Assembly: GCA_021162925.1 (NCBI GenBank)
Contig: JAGGXQ010000123.1
Coordinates: forward strand, 1-10,252
Source of the DNA: Nitrososphaerota archaeon
GTDB taxonomy: Archaea > Thermoproteota > Nitrososphaeria > Nitrososphaerales > JAGGXQ01
DNA: 10,252 nucleotides
Direction of reading: 5' to 3'
Below are positions 1 through 7,149 of this stretch, one piece after another (the stretch's first letter is position 1; every line of letters starts with the position of its first letter). The notes beneath the pieces were generated by a model, which saw only the letters and a list, made by a program, of their open reading frames with translations, was not told where the DNA came from and searched no databases. A program made the position numbers and the translations under genes.

Positions 1-2215
1 GCATCGAAGCTACTTCGGCCAGGGACGCCTCCTCCCGCTCGACGTATTCTAGGGCTTTATCGCCGGCCAGGAAGTTTATCCTCTCCACGCCGTCCTGGAC
101 CCTCTCGGAGCCCAGGAGCTTTATCAGGCCTATTTCGCCCGTGCTCCTGCAATGAGTTCCACCGCAGGCCTGGGCGTCGAAGCCATCGATCTCGACTATC
201 CTGAGCAGCTTCACGGGTGCGACGCCTCCCTGGTATATCCCGAACCCGTACCTGCGCTCCGCCTCGCCCCTCTCCAACCATCTCACGACCACGGGGAGGT
301 TCTTCCTAACCACTTCGTTCGCGAGTCTCTCTATCTCTAGCAGCTCCTCCCTCCCCAGGTGCTTGAAGTGAGTTATCTCAAGGTACGCCTTGTCCTCGTC
401 CTTGAACGCGGTGTGCTGCCAGACCCAGGGACCAAGGACCCTCCTTGCCGAGGAGTTTATTATGTGCGTGGCCGTGTGGTGCCTGGTTATCCTTAGCCTC
501 CTCCTCTCATCGACCCTGCACCTCACCACCTCGCCCTCCTTCAAAGCCCCGGCGACCTTATGGACCACCACGTCCCCGTACTTTACAACGTCGAGGACCT
601 CGAGCCCTCCTATGGTCCCCTTATCGGGTTCCTGCCCCCCAGCCCTAGGGTAGAATGCGGTCCTATCCAGGACGACCTCGTCCCCTATCACCTTCAGGAC
701 CTTGGCGTCGAACTCCATCAGATCCCTGTCCTTGTAGAAGAGGAGCTCGGTAGGTGGCAGGGATTCTAGCTCCGGCCTTACCTCCGCCTCGGCCTTCACC
801 TTTCCAAGATGCCCCTTGGTAAGTTTCGAATAAAGGTCCTGGGGGACTTCCTCGATCAGGCCCCTCTCCTTCAGCAGCTCCGGGCTTATCCCCTCGGATT
901 CGTAGAGCCTTATCACGTCGGCCTCACTAAGCCCCTTCTCGAGCCTTGACACGATCCCCTCGATCCTCCTCAGGCTCTTCCTGTACCTCTGCTCCTCGAC
1001 CTCCAAGACGACCCTTACGTCCTCAAGGTGCTCCTCAAGCTCGGGGTAGAGGGGCTTGAGGTGCTTCGAGTGCCACTCTATCAGGTCGATGAGGCTCACT
1101 TCCCATCCGAGCCCGTCGAGCATGGACAAAAGCCTCCTCAACACGACCCTCAGGTTGTAGCCGCCGCCCACGTTGCTCGGTAGCATCCCATCCGCTACCC
1201 CGTAGGCCAGGGTCCTGCTGTGATCGAGCAGGATGTAGGCGGAGACGAGCCTCCTTATCTCCTCGGCCTCCTCCCTCCCGACCCCTAGCCTGCCGAGGAG
1301 CTCGTCAAGGTTCGGCGTCCTATCCCCCTCGATCCCCGCGAGGATCACGAACTCCTTGAGCCCCGACCTATCAAGCTTCCCTATTCGCTTTTCAAGCCTT
1401 TCGAGGACGGGCTCGAACACCACGTCGTAGCTGGTCGGGGTCCCGTTGAGCAGCCAGGGGAACCTTTCGAGCCCGGCGCCCATATCCACGACCCCCTTAT
1501 CCATCCGCTTGAACCTCTCCGGCGTACCTTCGAACTCCGTGAACACCGCGTTCCCTAACTCAAGTCCCCTGACGAAGTACTCTAGGGAGTATCCAAAGGC
1601 CCCGTACCCCAGCCAGGCGTCCTCGACGAACGTAATTTCTTCGGGCCTTATGCCGAAGACCTTCGTCAGCAGCTCGAAGTCGAGCTCGATGCACTCGTCC
1701 TTCCAGTACCCCTTCCCATCAGGTATCGAATGCTGCCCGATCATGCAGAAAGACGAGTAGTGCCTCCCGGTTATCCCGACCTTATCGAGATCGTTGAACC
1801 TGAGGCAGACTTGGGGGACGAGGAGCGGGTTTTCGGGGAGCTCGAAGACTATCTTGCCCCCCTCGACCCTTTGAAAGTCTATTATCGATGCGACCGTGAA
1901 GTATAGATCGGGCCTCCACCTGCTCACGACCGGGTACCTGGGTATGACCTTGTGGTCCTTCTTCTCGAAGAATTCCGCTATGAGCTCCCAGGTATCGAGG
2001 TAGCTCGGCCTGAGCGGAGACGGAGGGGAGCCTATGAAAGTGTAAGGCTCGCAGGGCTGATCGCCACACGTCTCCCTGTCGGGGTCTAAGGTCCAGAAGT
2101 ACTTACCGCAATTTTTGCACCTCTTCCTCTCGAAGCCAAGCTCTTCGAAGAGCCTAACTTTGTAGTACTCCTCGTACCTCTCGGAGAAGTGCTTCCTTAT
2201 CTCGTCCTTCCCCAT
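1..2215 (-). CDS. alaS: Alanyl-tRNA synthetase, archaeal type (3' end cut by window)
   Basis: Charges tRNA-Ala with alanine in the cytoplasm and hydrolyses Ser/Gly-tRNA-Ala mischarges. 738 codons are visible without a stop; archaeal family members are about 900 residues, so the C-terminal oligomerisation (DHHA1-type) domain lies outside. Visible in order: an archaeal N-terminal module with Cys33-x2-Cys36 and Cys50-x4-Cys55 (likely zinc), the class II catalytic domain with a DMGAGLERF motif at 244-252, a helical tRNA-recognition region, and the editing domain with HHTATH at 579-584 and CGGTHC at 684-689, the HxxxH/CxxxH zinc-binding editing residues. The ATG at 2215 is chosen because a TATA-like box lies 28 nt upstream and the family N-terminus fits. 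It is divergent from rpl12. No frameshift or odd residue was noticed. Confidence 0.97.
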   Translation of the reverse strand, partial: MGKDEIRKHFSERYEEYYKVRLFEELGFERKRCKNCGKYFWTLDPDRETCGDQPCEPYTFIGSPPSPLRPSYLDTWELIAEFFEKKDHKVIPRYPVVSRWRPDLYFTVASIIDFQRVEGGKIVFELPENPLLVPQVCLRFNDLDKVGITGRHYSSFCMIGQHSIPDGKGYWKDECIELDFELLTKVFGIRPEEITFVEDAWLGYGAFGYSLEYFVRGLELGNAVFTEFEGTPERFKRMDKGVVDMGAGLERFPWLLNGTPTSYDVVFEPVLERLEKRIGKLDRSGLKEFVILAGIEGDRTPNLDELLGRLGVGREEAEEIRRLVSAYILLDHSRTLAYGVADGMLPSNVGGGYNLRVVLRRLLSMLDGLGWEVSLIDLIEWHSKHLKPLYPELEEHLEDVRVVLEVEEQRYRKSLRRIEGIVSRLEKGLSEADVIRLYESEGISPELLKERGLIEEVPQDLYSKLTKGHLGKVKAEAEVRPELESLPPTELLFYKDRDLMEFDAKVLKVIGDEVVLDRTAFYPRAGGQEPDKGTIGGLEVLDVVKYGDVVVHKVAGALKEGEVVRCRVDERRRLRITRHHTATHIINSSARRVLGPWVWQHTAFKDEDKAYLEITHFKHLGREELLEIERLANEVVRKNLPVVVRWLERGEAERRYGFGIYQGGVAPVKLLRIVEIDGFDAQACGGTHCRSTGEIGLIKLLGSERVQDGVERINFLAGDKALEYVEREEASLAEVASM

Positions 2216-2237
2216 CACTTATGCCCACCGTGCCGAG

Positions 2238-2247
2238 AATTTAAAAG
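2238..2247 (-). promoter_or_regulatory. TATA box of alaS
   Basis: On the minus strand this reads CTTTTAAATT, centred about 28 nt before the alaS ATG. That places transcription start at or within a few bases of the start codon, so the message is probably leaderless. One arm of an inverted repeat (2249-2256) sits just upstream, where TFB would contact its BRE. Confidence 0.6.
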
Positions 2248-2288
2248 GTTGCACCTAGAGCTTCTCACGAGGCCTTTAAAAGGTGCAA
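2240..2288. repeat. Inverted and direct repeat between alaS and rpl12
   Basis: TTGCACCT at 2249-2256 is perfectly inverted as AGGTGCAA at 2281-2288, with 24 nt between. The arm centres are 32 bp apart, about three helical turns. Each arm region is also tied to a directly repeated element: TTTAAAAGGTTGCA at 2240-2253 and TTTAAAAGGTGCA at 2275-2287. The first copy abuts the alaS TATA box. It may be an operator, a second promoter or debris of a rearrangement; the sequence alone cannot separate these. Confidence 0.5.
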
Positions 2289-2313
2289 GGCGACTCGATC
2301 CCCAGGCCCTAGG

Positions 2314-2328
2314 GAAACCCTTATATAA
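2314..2328 (+). promoter_or_regulatory. BRE/TATA promoter of rpl12
   Basis: GAAACCC followed by TTATATAA (2321-2328) matches the archaeal purine-rich BRE plus TATA layout. The box is centred about 29 nt before the rpl12 ATG, which implies a leader of only a few bases. An 8-bp palindrome CCCTAGGG (2307-2314) lies directly upstream. rpl12 therefore has its own promoter rather than relying on an rpl10 operon. Confidence 0.75.
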
Positions 2329-2353
2329 CCTCCTAAGCCATCCGATAACTGTC

Positions 2354-2659
2354 ATGGAGTACGTCTACGCCGCTTTGCTCTTACACAAAGTCGGGAAGGA
2401 GATAAACGAGGAGAACATCAAGAAGGTCATAGAGGCTACGGGGACCGATCCGGACATGGCCAGGATCAAGGCGCTCGTGGCCTCCCTGAACAACATAGAC
2501 ATAGACGAGGCGATAAAGTCCGCCACCGCCATGGTTTCCGCCCCGGTGGAGGCCCCGAAGGAGGAGAAGAAGGAAGAGGCTCCGAAGAAAGAGGAGAAGA
2601 AGGAGGAAGAAAAGGAAGAGGAAGAAGCGCTATCCGGGCTGTCAGCCCTGTTCGGATAA
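2354..2659 (+). CDS. rpl12: Ribosomal protein L12 (P1), large-subunit stalk
   Basis: Archaeal P1-type stalk protein, 101 residues, normal for the family. It dimerises and binds L10 (P0) on the large subunit; its flexible tail recruits translational GTPases. The N-terminal helical dimerisation domain covers about 1-60 ([10 protein letters not shown] opening, INEENIKKV). A Lys/Glu-rich hinge with a repeated EEKKEE unit spans about 66-91, and the conserved GLSALFG tail closes the protein. The ATG at 2354 is fixed by the family N-terminus and the TATA box; the reading frame extends further upstream but that part has no family match. It is unusual that the gene stands alone on the plus strand and runs tail-to-tail into rpl10 with an 18-bp overlap, since archaea normally encode L12 directly after L10 in the same direction. 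Confidence 0.97.
   Translation: MEYVYAALLLHKVGKEINEENIKKVIEATGTDPDMARIKALVASLNNIDIDEAIKSATAMVSAPVEAPKEEKKEEAPKKEEKKEEEKEEEEALSGLSALFG
2561..2627 (+). repeat. Short repeats and 44-nt purine run in the L12 hinge
   Basis: A 14-bp direct repeat GAGGAGAAGAAGGA occurs at 2561-2574 and 2591-2604, encoding the repeated EEKKEE hinge unit. Positions 2584-2627 are purine only on the plus strand, hence pyrimidine only on the minus strand. This is coding sequence, probably grown by slippage. On the minus strand it lies 15-60 nt past the rpl10 stop and could serve as a U-rich termination region for the rpl1-rpl10 transcript. Confidence 0.7.
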
Positions 2660-3493
2660 AACCCTGTAGAGCGAGCGGGCCTTAGCTTCGGCGGCACGAA
2701 GCACCTGAACTATCGTTTCTGGGCTGGTGTATCCGCAACTGCAGGCCAGCGACATCGCTTCCCTGTGGGCCTTTGCGACCACCATCGGAAGGACCTCAGG
2801 TGCCGGGTATCCGGCCTGGACCGCCAGGGATATCGCATCCCTGTGGGCCCTCGAAACCTTCTCCTCGTACTCCGCCAGATCGACCTTCAGCTCCTCCTCC
2901 GTGAAGAGCATCCCGTCGGAGTAGGCGAGCTTTATCGAGAGCCCGGCCTTTATCGGCTTGATCCCGAGCCTGGTCAGGAGGGAGGCCAGCTTCTGGGATA
3001 TCACCTCCCCCTTCCTAACGACGGTCGTGTCCTTGGTTACCATGATGTTCCCCATGTCTATCTTCGTCGGGATGCCCAGGAGCTTGAAGTCGCTCAAGAC
3101 GGGGCCCGGAGGTATCCCCGTGTTCCCGGCCGGTATCACCACGTCATCGGTTGCGATGTCCCCGGCCTTCGCCGGCAGATCGATCTTGCTCCGCTCGAGC
3201 CTTATGGACAGTTCGAACGGATCTAGGTCCGTGAATATGAGGGCGACCTGATCCTTGAGCCTCTCGGCCAATTCATCTAGGTTCGGCTTCTTCAGCCGCT
3301 TGAGCCCCATGGCCGCTATCCTGTTCTTGACGACCTTTATGGTGAGCTCACCCCTGAACTTCTTCCTCAGCTCGGAGAGCTGGGACGCCCTCACCTTCTT
3401 CAGGTTCGCAACCGCTATGGTCCTGTGCTTGCTGGCGAGTTCCATGACCTCTTGGAGCATCCTTTCCTTCCTCAGCCTGCTGGCCGCCTGCAT
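2642..3493 (-). CDS. rpl10: Ribosomal protein L10 (P0), lacking the acidic C-terminal tail
   Basis: Stalk base protein that binds 23S rRNA and anchors L12 dimers. The rRNA-binding domain is recognisable (VVKNRIA at 54-60, [11 protein letters not shown] at 85-95), followed by the archaeal insertion domain ([16 protein letters not shown] at 121-136; KGEVI at 161-165). Three helical P1-binding segments lie near 207-228, 232-252 and 258-280. The protein stops at 283 residues; typical archaeal P0 is about 330-340 and ends in an acidic linker plus a tail like that of L12, which is absent here. The stop TGA is complementary to the Ser codon in L12's GLSALFG. ATG 3493 overlaps the rpl1 stop (TGATG) and has GGTGA 7 nt upstream; a GTG one codon earlier (3496) is the alternative. 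Confidence 0.95.
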   Translation of the reverse strand: MQAASRLRKERMLQEVMELASKHRTIAVANLKKVRASQLSELRKKFRGELTIKVVKNRIAAMGLKRLKKPNLDELAERLKDQVALIFTDLDPFELSIRLERSKIDLPAKAGDIATDDVVIPAGNTGIPPGPVLSDFKLLGIPTKIDMGNIMVTKDTTVVRKGEVISQKLASLLTRLGIKPIKAGLSIKLAYSDGMLFTEEELKVDLAEYEEKVSRAHRDAISLAVQAGYPAPEVLPMVVAKAHREAMSLACSCGYTSPETIVQVLRAAEAKARSLYRVLSEQG

Positions 3494-4143
3494 CACCTGC
3501 TCACCTTCAAGCCGACGACGGGGCTCATGGTCAGCTTCACCATGACCTTCTTCACGTTCTTCAACCCCTGGGGGAGCTTCTTCTCTACCGCGCTTATAAC
3601 GGCGAGGGCGTTGTCGGCGAGCTCCTCGTCGCCCATGTCCTCGCTCCCTATCCTCCCGGATACCATGAGCTGGCCCCTCGTCCTGAACCTCGCGGCGGAT
3701 TTGAACCTGCTTATCATCGCCTCGACCGGCGCGTTCGGGGGGATCGGGGTCGGCATCTTACCCCTAGGGCCGAGTATCGGGCCCAAGGCCCTACCGACCT
3801 TCGGCATCAGGGAGACCTCGGCAAGGAAGAAGTCGTGGGCCTTGGCCAGCTTCTTCGCATCCCTCTTCGAAGTCGCGAGCCTATCCAGCTCTTCGGGGGG
3901 GATCACGGTATCGGCGCCGGCCCTCCTGGCCCTGAGGGCTATGTCCCCACCAGCTATAACGCAAACCTTGGCATCCCTGCCGGGCTTGTGAGGGAGGAAG
4001 ACGACCTCGTTTATGCTCAGCCTCTGCCTCTTCACGTCTATGTCCTTGAGCGCCAGGATCAGCTCGACGCTCTGCTTAAAGTTCCTCTCGACCCTGCTCT
4101 CCTTCGCCTTCCTTATCAGCTCCAGCAGCTCCCCCCTATCCAT
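3493..4143 (-). CDS. rpl1: Ribosomal protein L1
   Basis: Binds 23S rRNA helix 76-78 and forms the mobile L1 stalk near the E site. 216 residues, the usual archaeal length. The N-terminal strand-helix segment with NFKQSVEL (21-28), the signature GRALGPILGPRGKMPTP (117-133) and the closing TMSPVVGLKV stretch near 205-214 are all present. It is the first gene of a two-gene operon; its stop overlaps the rpl10 start. The start ATG has a TATA-like box 27 nt upstream, so the message is probably leaderless. rpl11, which usually precedes rpl1 in archaea, is not here; the upstream neighbour is divergent proS. Archaeal L1 can repress its own mRNA in methanogens, but I could not identify a binding site. 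Confidence 0.97.
   Translation of the reverse strand: MDRGELLELIRKAKESRVERNFKQSVELILALKDIDVKRQRLSINEVVFLPHKPGRDAKVCVIAGGDIALRARRAGADTVIPPEELDRLATSKRDAKKLAKAHDFFLAEVSLMPKVGRALGPILGPRGKMPTPIPPNAPVEAMISRFKSAARFRTRGQLMVSGRIGSEDMGDEELADNALAVISAVEKKLPQGLKNVKKVMVKLTMSPVVGLKVSR
3501..3505 (-). promoter_or_regulatory. Shine-Dalgarno site for rpl10
   Basis: GGTGA on the minus strand within the end of rpl1, matching the archaeal 16S tail. It is 7 nt from ATG 3493 and only 4 nt from GTG 3496, so the spacing favours the ATG. Confidence 0.6.
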
Positions 4144-4164
4144 GTAATTGCGGGCAAACGTAGG

Positions 4165-4175
4165 GATTAAAAAGT
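4165..4175 (-). promoter_or_regulatory. TATA box of the rpl1-rpl10 operon
   Basis: The minus strand reads ACTTTTTAATC preceded by an A-rich BRE-like CACAA, centred 27 nt before the rpl1 ATG. It is back to back with the proS promoter in a 79-bp gap. Confidence 0.6.
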
Positions 4176-4192
4176 TTGTGGGCGGCTTAAAG

Positions 4193-4200
4193 CTTTTAAG
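4193..4200 (+). promoter_or_regulatory. TATA box of proS
   Basis: CTTTTAAG centred about 26 nt before ATG 4223, with CTTAAAG directly upstream. The spacing implies a leaderless mRNA and supports ATG 4223 over the in-frame TTG at 4148, which lies upstream of this box. Confidence 0.65.
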
Positions 4201-4222
4201 AGCAAAGCATCAAGTTGGCCGA

Positions 4223-5656
4223 ATGGCGAAGGAGATAGGGATAACCGTCAGGAAGGAGGAGAACTTCTCCGAGTGGTACGCCCAGGTGGTCCTGAAGTCC
4301 GGGATAGCCGACTACTTCGCCGTCAAGGGGACCATAGCCCTGAAGCCCTACGGGTACGCCATCTGGGAGATGGTCAAGAAGAGGTTCGACCTGATGCTCA
4401 GGAGGACGGGGCACAGGAACGTTTACTTCCCCACCTTGATACCCGAAAAGTTGCTGGCCAAGGAGGCGGAGCACTTCAAAGGCTTCGTCCCCGAGGTCTT
4501 CTGGGTGACTAGGGCTGGGGACAGGGAGCTGGGGGAGGAGCTCGCCCTAAGGCCTACTTCGGAGACGATCGTATACGCCCTTTACTCGAAGTGGATAAAG
4601 AGCTGGAGGGATCTGCCGGTCCTCTACAACATGTGGAACTCGGTCTTCAGGGCCGAGATAAAGGCGACCAAGCCACTTGTAAGGAACTCGGAGTTCCTTT
4701 GGCAGGAGGGGCACACGGTCCACGAGTCTGAGGAGGATGCGGAGAGGGAGGTCAGGAGGATTCTGAGGCTCTACAGGAGGCTGGCCGAGGAATACCTGGC
4801 CATCCCGGTGCTCGAAGGTAGGAAGAGCGAGAGGGAGAAGTTCAAAGGTGCGGTCTACACGATGACCCTGGAGGCGATGATGCCGGATGGGAAGGCGATC
4901 CAGGTCGCGACCTCTCACAACCTAGGCCAGAACTTCTCCATCCCGTTCGAGGTCAGGTTCCTGGGGAGGGATGGGAAGGAGCACTACGCCTGGACGACGA
5001 GCTGGGGCTTTTCTTGGAGGATGATAGGGGCGATGATAATGATCCACGGGGACGACAAGGGCCTCAAGCTACCCCCTAGGATAGCCCCGATCCAGTGCAT
5101 CATCGTCCCCATATCCTACTCGAAGAGGGAGAGGGAGGAGGTCCTGAAGAAGGCCAGGAAGGTCCTGAGGATGCTGAGTAAGGCGAGGCTGAGGGCCGAA
5201 CTCGACGAGAGGGAGGAGTACACGCCCGGCTGGAAGTTCAACGACTGGGAGCTTAAGGGCGTGCCCCTGAGGATCGAGGTCGGGCCTAGGGACGTGAGGG
5301 AGGGGTGCGTGGTCATGGTGAGGAGGGACACGGGGAGGAAGGAGAAGGTCCCCGACGGCGAGGTGGTGGGGAGGGCCAAAGAACTGCTCTCGGACATCCA
5401 GAGGGAGATGCTGAGAAGGGCGAGGGAGATGCTGAGGAGGATGACCAGGTCCGCCGATAGCTACGAGGAGTTCAAGGGGCTGATAAAAGAGGGGGGATTC
5501 GTGAAGGCGGGGTGGTGCGGCAGCGAGGAATGCGAGGTGAAGATAAAGGAGGAGACCGGTGCCGACATAAGGCTGCTGACCGACGAGAAGGCCAAAACCT
5601 GCGTCTACTGCGGCAGGCCGGCCAAGGCCCTGGCCTACTTCGCAAGGGCCTACTGA
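4223..5656 (+). CDS. proS: Prolyl-tRNA synthetase, archaeal/eukaryotic type
   Basis: Class II synthetase that charges tRNA-Pro. 477 residues, typical for the short archaeal-type enzyme without the bacterial editing insertion. The catalytic domain (about 1-285) shows RPTSETI at 110-116, motif 2 EFLWQEGHT at 157-165 and motif 3 GFSWRMIGAMIMIHGDDKG at 262-280. The anticodon-binding domain covers about 287-390, with YTPGWKFNDWE at 333-343 and GPRD near 354-357. The C-terminal zinc domain carries Cys432, Cys437, Cys460 and Cys463, and the chain ends in the conserved tyrosine known in this family to fold back to the active site. ATG 4223 is chosen from the promoter and the family N-terminus; an upstream TTG would add 25 residues with no match. 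It is divergent from rpl1. Confidence 0.97.
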   Translation: MAKEIGITVRKEENFSEWYAQVVLKSGIADYFAVKGTIALKPYGYAIWEMVKKRFDLMLRRTGHRNVYFPTLIPEKLLAKEAEHFKGFVPEVFWVTRAGDRELGEELALRPTSETIVYALYSKWIKSWRDLPVLYNMWNSVFRAEIKATKPLVRNSEFLWQEGHTVHESEEDAEREVRRILRLYRRLAEEYLAIPVLEGRKSEREKFKGAVYTMTLEAMMPDGKAIQVATSHNLGQNFSIPFEVRFLGRDGKEHYAWTTSWGFSWRMIGAMIMIHGDDKGLKLPPRIAPIQCIIVPISYSKREREEVLKKARKVLRMLSKARLRAELDEREEYTPGWKFNDWELKGVPLRIEVGPRDVREGCVVMVRRDTGRKEKVPDGEVVGRAKELLSDIQREMLRRAREMLRRMTRSADSYEEFKGLIKEGGFVKAGWCGSEECEVKIKEETGADIRLLTDEKAKTCVYCGRPAKALAYFARAY

Positions 5657-5659
5657 AAC

Positions 5660-5667
5660 CTTAAAAC
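5660..5667 (+). promoter_or_regulatory. TATA box of the VTT-like gene
   Basis: CTTAAAAC with GAAAC upstream starts four bases after the proS stop. Its centre is about 27 nt before ATG 5691 but only 21 nt before the alternative TTG 5685, so it favours the ATG and suggests a separate leaderless transcript. Confidence 0.5.
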
Positions 5668-5690
5668 TTCGCCTCATCACTTATTTGAGG

Positions 5691-6326
5691 ATGGAGGCCG
5701 GGGATGCGTTCGGGTGGCTCGTTTCATCCTTAATCTCCTACGGTTATCTAGGGGTCTTCTCGATAGGCCTCCTATCGAACCTCATGGTCTTCGTGGTCGC
5801 CCCCTACGCCCTCCCCCTGGTCCTCCTGAGCCCCGTGCTCGACCCGAACCTCCTCGCCCTATCGAATGCGATAGGCTCGACCATCGGCAAGGCCATCGTC
5901 TTCAGAGCATCTTATTTGGGCTACTCCTTCATATCCGAGGAGAGGAAGAGGAAGCTCAGGCCCTTCAAGGTCCTGATAGGGAAGTACGGCTGGGTGGCGG
6001 CGTTCGTAGCCGCTGCAACGCCAATCCCCGACGATCTGATATACATACCCATGGGTTTCGTGAAGTACGACTTCTGGAAGTTCTTCGCATCGACCTTCGC
6101 GGGGAAGCTGGTGCTCTCCCTTATAATAGTCTGGGGGAGTAGGTTCTCCTACGGGCTCGTCGACCTCCTATGCGGAGGGGGGAGCGGGGTCTCTCTAGAG
6201 GGGACCCTGGCGCTCTTGGCGATAGCGCTAGCGACCTTCTACATAACCCTGAAGATGGATTGGAACAAGGTGATACCGAGGCTCTTCCCGAACCTCATGA
6301 AGGAGGACGAGGCAGCACCTTCCTAG
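5691..6326 (+). CDS. VTT/DedA-like integral membrane protein
   Basis: 211-residue membrane protein that resembles the VTT (SNARE-associated/DedA) superfamily, whose members act in lipid scrambling or membrane homeostasis; the substrate here is unknown. Hydrophobic stretches lie near 9-30, 31-50, 100-113, 131-149 and 171-187, with a basic loop at 83-93 (EERKRKL). The central ATPIPDDLIYIPMGFVKYDF segment (109-128), followed by an amphipathic then glycine-containing helix (FAGK, 136-139), matches the proline-bearing re-entrant loop of the superfamily. There is no signal peptide apart from the first membrane segment. Its last 32 bp overlap the 3' end of trmI on the other strand. Family assignment is by motif; function is not known. 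Confidence 0.78.
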   Translation: MEAGDAFGWLVSSLISYGYLGVFSIGLLSNLMVFVVAPYALPLVLLSPVLDPNLLALSNAIGSTIGKAIVFRASYLGYSFISEERKRKLRPFKVLIGKYGWVAAFVAAATPIPDDLIYIPMGFVKYDFWKFFASTFAGKLVLSLIIVWGSRFSYGLVDLLCGGGSGVSLEGTLALLAIALATFYITLKMDWNKVIPRLFPNLMKEDEAAPS

Positions 6327-7062
6327 CGAAGACCAAGAACGCCGTATGGCCGACCATCCTGCTCGAAGGCCTGCTCATCCCGATCCTGGCCTCCCACCTC
6401 CTTGCGAGCAACTCGTAGCACGATACGTCGGTGAAGCTGTGCTCCTTGAGGGCGGAGACGAGCTTCTCGGCCTGATCTATCGTCGGGAGGACCGATGCGA
6501 AGCCCCCGCTACCCTTAAGGCACCTATCCGCCATCTCCAAGAAGTCCCAGGGATCGGGCACGTCGAGCACCAAGGCGTCGACCTCCACATCGGCATCCCT
6601 AGCATCGCCCTCGACGAAGGTCACGTAATCCGAGAGGCCGGCCTTCCCAACGTTCCTCTTCGCCAGCCTGATGAACTCCCTCCTCACCTCGTAGGTGTAT
6701 ACGTGCCCGTCGGGCCTGACCAGGTTCGCAAGGAATATGGTGAGGGCACCGCTCCCCGTCCCCGCCTCTAGGACCTTCATGCCGGGGCCGAGGCCGAGCT
6801 TTAAGGCAATTAGCCCCATGTCCTTCGGGTAGACTATCTGGGTCTTCCTGGGGAGCTTCATGACCAGGTCGAAGATCGTCGGCTTCATCACGTAGAGCCT
6901 ATGCCCCGAGCTCGTCTCGACCTCCGACCCGTAATCCAGCCCTATGAGGGAGCCTAGGTCGAGATAGCCTAGGTGCGTGTGAAAGGTCCTCCCCCTAACC
7001 ACCTTTACGAGCCAGCTCTTCCCTCCCCCTAGGATCAAGACGTAGGAGCCGTCCTCTATCAC
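6295..7062 (-). CDS. trmI: tRNA (adenine-N1)-methyltransferase, TrmI family
   Basis: SAM-dependent methyltransferase that makes m1A in the T-loop of tRNA (position 58, with 57 in some archaea), usually as a tetramer. From the chosen GTG the protein has 255 residues, close to Pyrococcus TrmI. A small N-terminal beta domain ends in FHTHLGYLDLGSLIG (27-41). The Rossmann fold carries motif I VLEAGTGSGALT (97-108), the acidic ribose contact Glu125 (YTYE), and DVPDPW (167-172), the counterpart of the catalytic DxPxP motif. A conserved RPSSRMVGHTAFL stretch (231-243) closes it. The frame opens at GTG 7107, but GTG 7062 aligns with the family N-terminus and lies 26 nt after a TATA box. It is divergent from the TRAM gene. 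Confidence 0.9.
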   Translation of the reverse strand: MIEDGSYVLILGGGKSWLVKVVRGRTFHTHLGYLDLGSLIGLDYGSEVETSSGHRLYVMKPTIFDLVMKLPRKTQIVYPKDMGLIALKLGLGPGMKVLEAGTGSGALTIFLANLVRPDGHVYTYEVRREFIRLAKRNVGKAGLSDYVTFVEGDARDADVEVDALVLDVPDPWDFLEMADRCLKGSGGFASVLPTIDQAEKLVSALKEHSFTDVSCYELLARRWEARIGMSRPSSRMVGHTAFLVFARKVLPRPPS

Positions 7063-7083
7063 GCCCAAGAACCCGTAGCCGGG

Positions 7084-7092
7084 CTTATATTC
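7084..7092 (-). promoter_or_regulatory. TATA box of trmI
   Basis: The minus strand reads GAATATAAG, centred 26 nt before GTG 7062, which supports a leaderless trmI message from that codon. The site lies inside the longer open frame that begins at 7107. A second TATA-like stretch, CTATTTAAG at 7107-7115 on the minus strand, could give a longer leader. Confidence 0.55.
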
Positions 7093-7106
7093 TTTGAAGG
7101 CCAACA

Positions 7107-7115
7107 CTTAAATAG
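7107..7115 (+). promoter_or_regulatory. Probable TATA box of the TRAM gene
   Basis: CTTAAATAG centred about 39 nt before ATG 7150, predicting a 5' leader of roughly 12 nt. A GTGAT stretch at 7142-7146 is a weak, closely spaced Shine-Dalgarno candidate. CTTATATTC at 7084-7092 is another possible box and would give a leader of about 35 nt. Confidence 0.45.
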
Positions 7116-7149
7116 CCGTCCGAGGAAGGCACGCTGCGAGTGTGATTCG

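Noticed and set aside
390..653. Plus-strand open frames across 152-769 and 1446-1760
   Set aside because: They lie antisense to alaS, have low-complexity Pro/Ser/Arg-rich translations and match no family; they are by-products of the GC-rich codons of alaS.
2189..2353. N-terminal extension of L12 to an upstream start
   Set aside because: The added residues are unlike any L12, the region contains the TATA box, and ATG 2354 begins exactly at the family N-terminus.
2584..2627. Simple-sequence repeat or sequencing artefact in the purine run
   Set aside because: It encodes the normal Lys/Glu hinge of L12 in frame and leads into the conserved tail, so it is genuine coding sequence.
2765..3226. Long plus-strand frame of 153 codons antisense to rpl10
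   Set aside because: It is fully covered by the conserved L10 frame and its translation is Arg/Leu/Gly-rich with no domain; the same holds for the other frames opposite rpl10 and rpl1.
4148..4222. TTG start for proS 25 codons upstream
   Set aside because: The codon lies upstream of the proS TATA box and within the rpl1 promoter region, and the extra residues have no family match.
5069..5680. 203-codon minus-strand frame opposite proS
   Set aside because: It is a shadow of proS, Pro/Leu/His-rich, with no recognisable domain.
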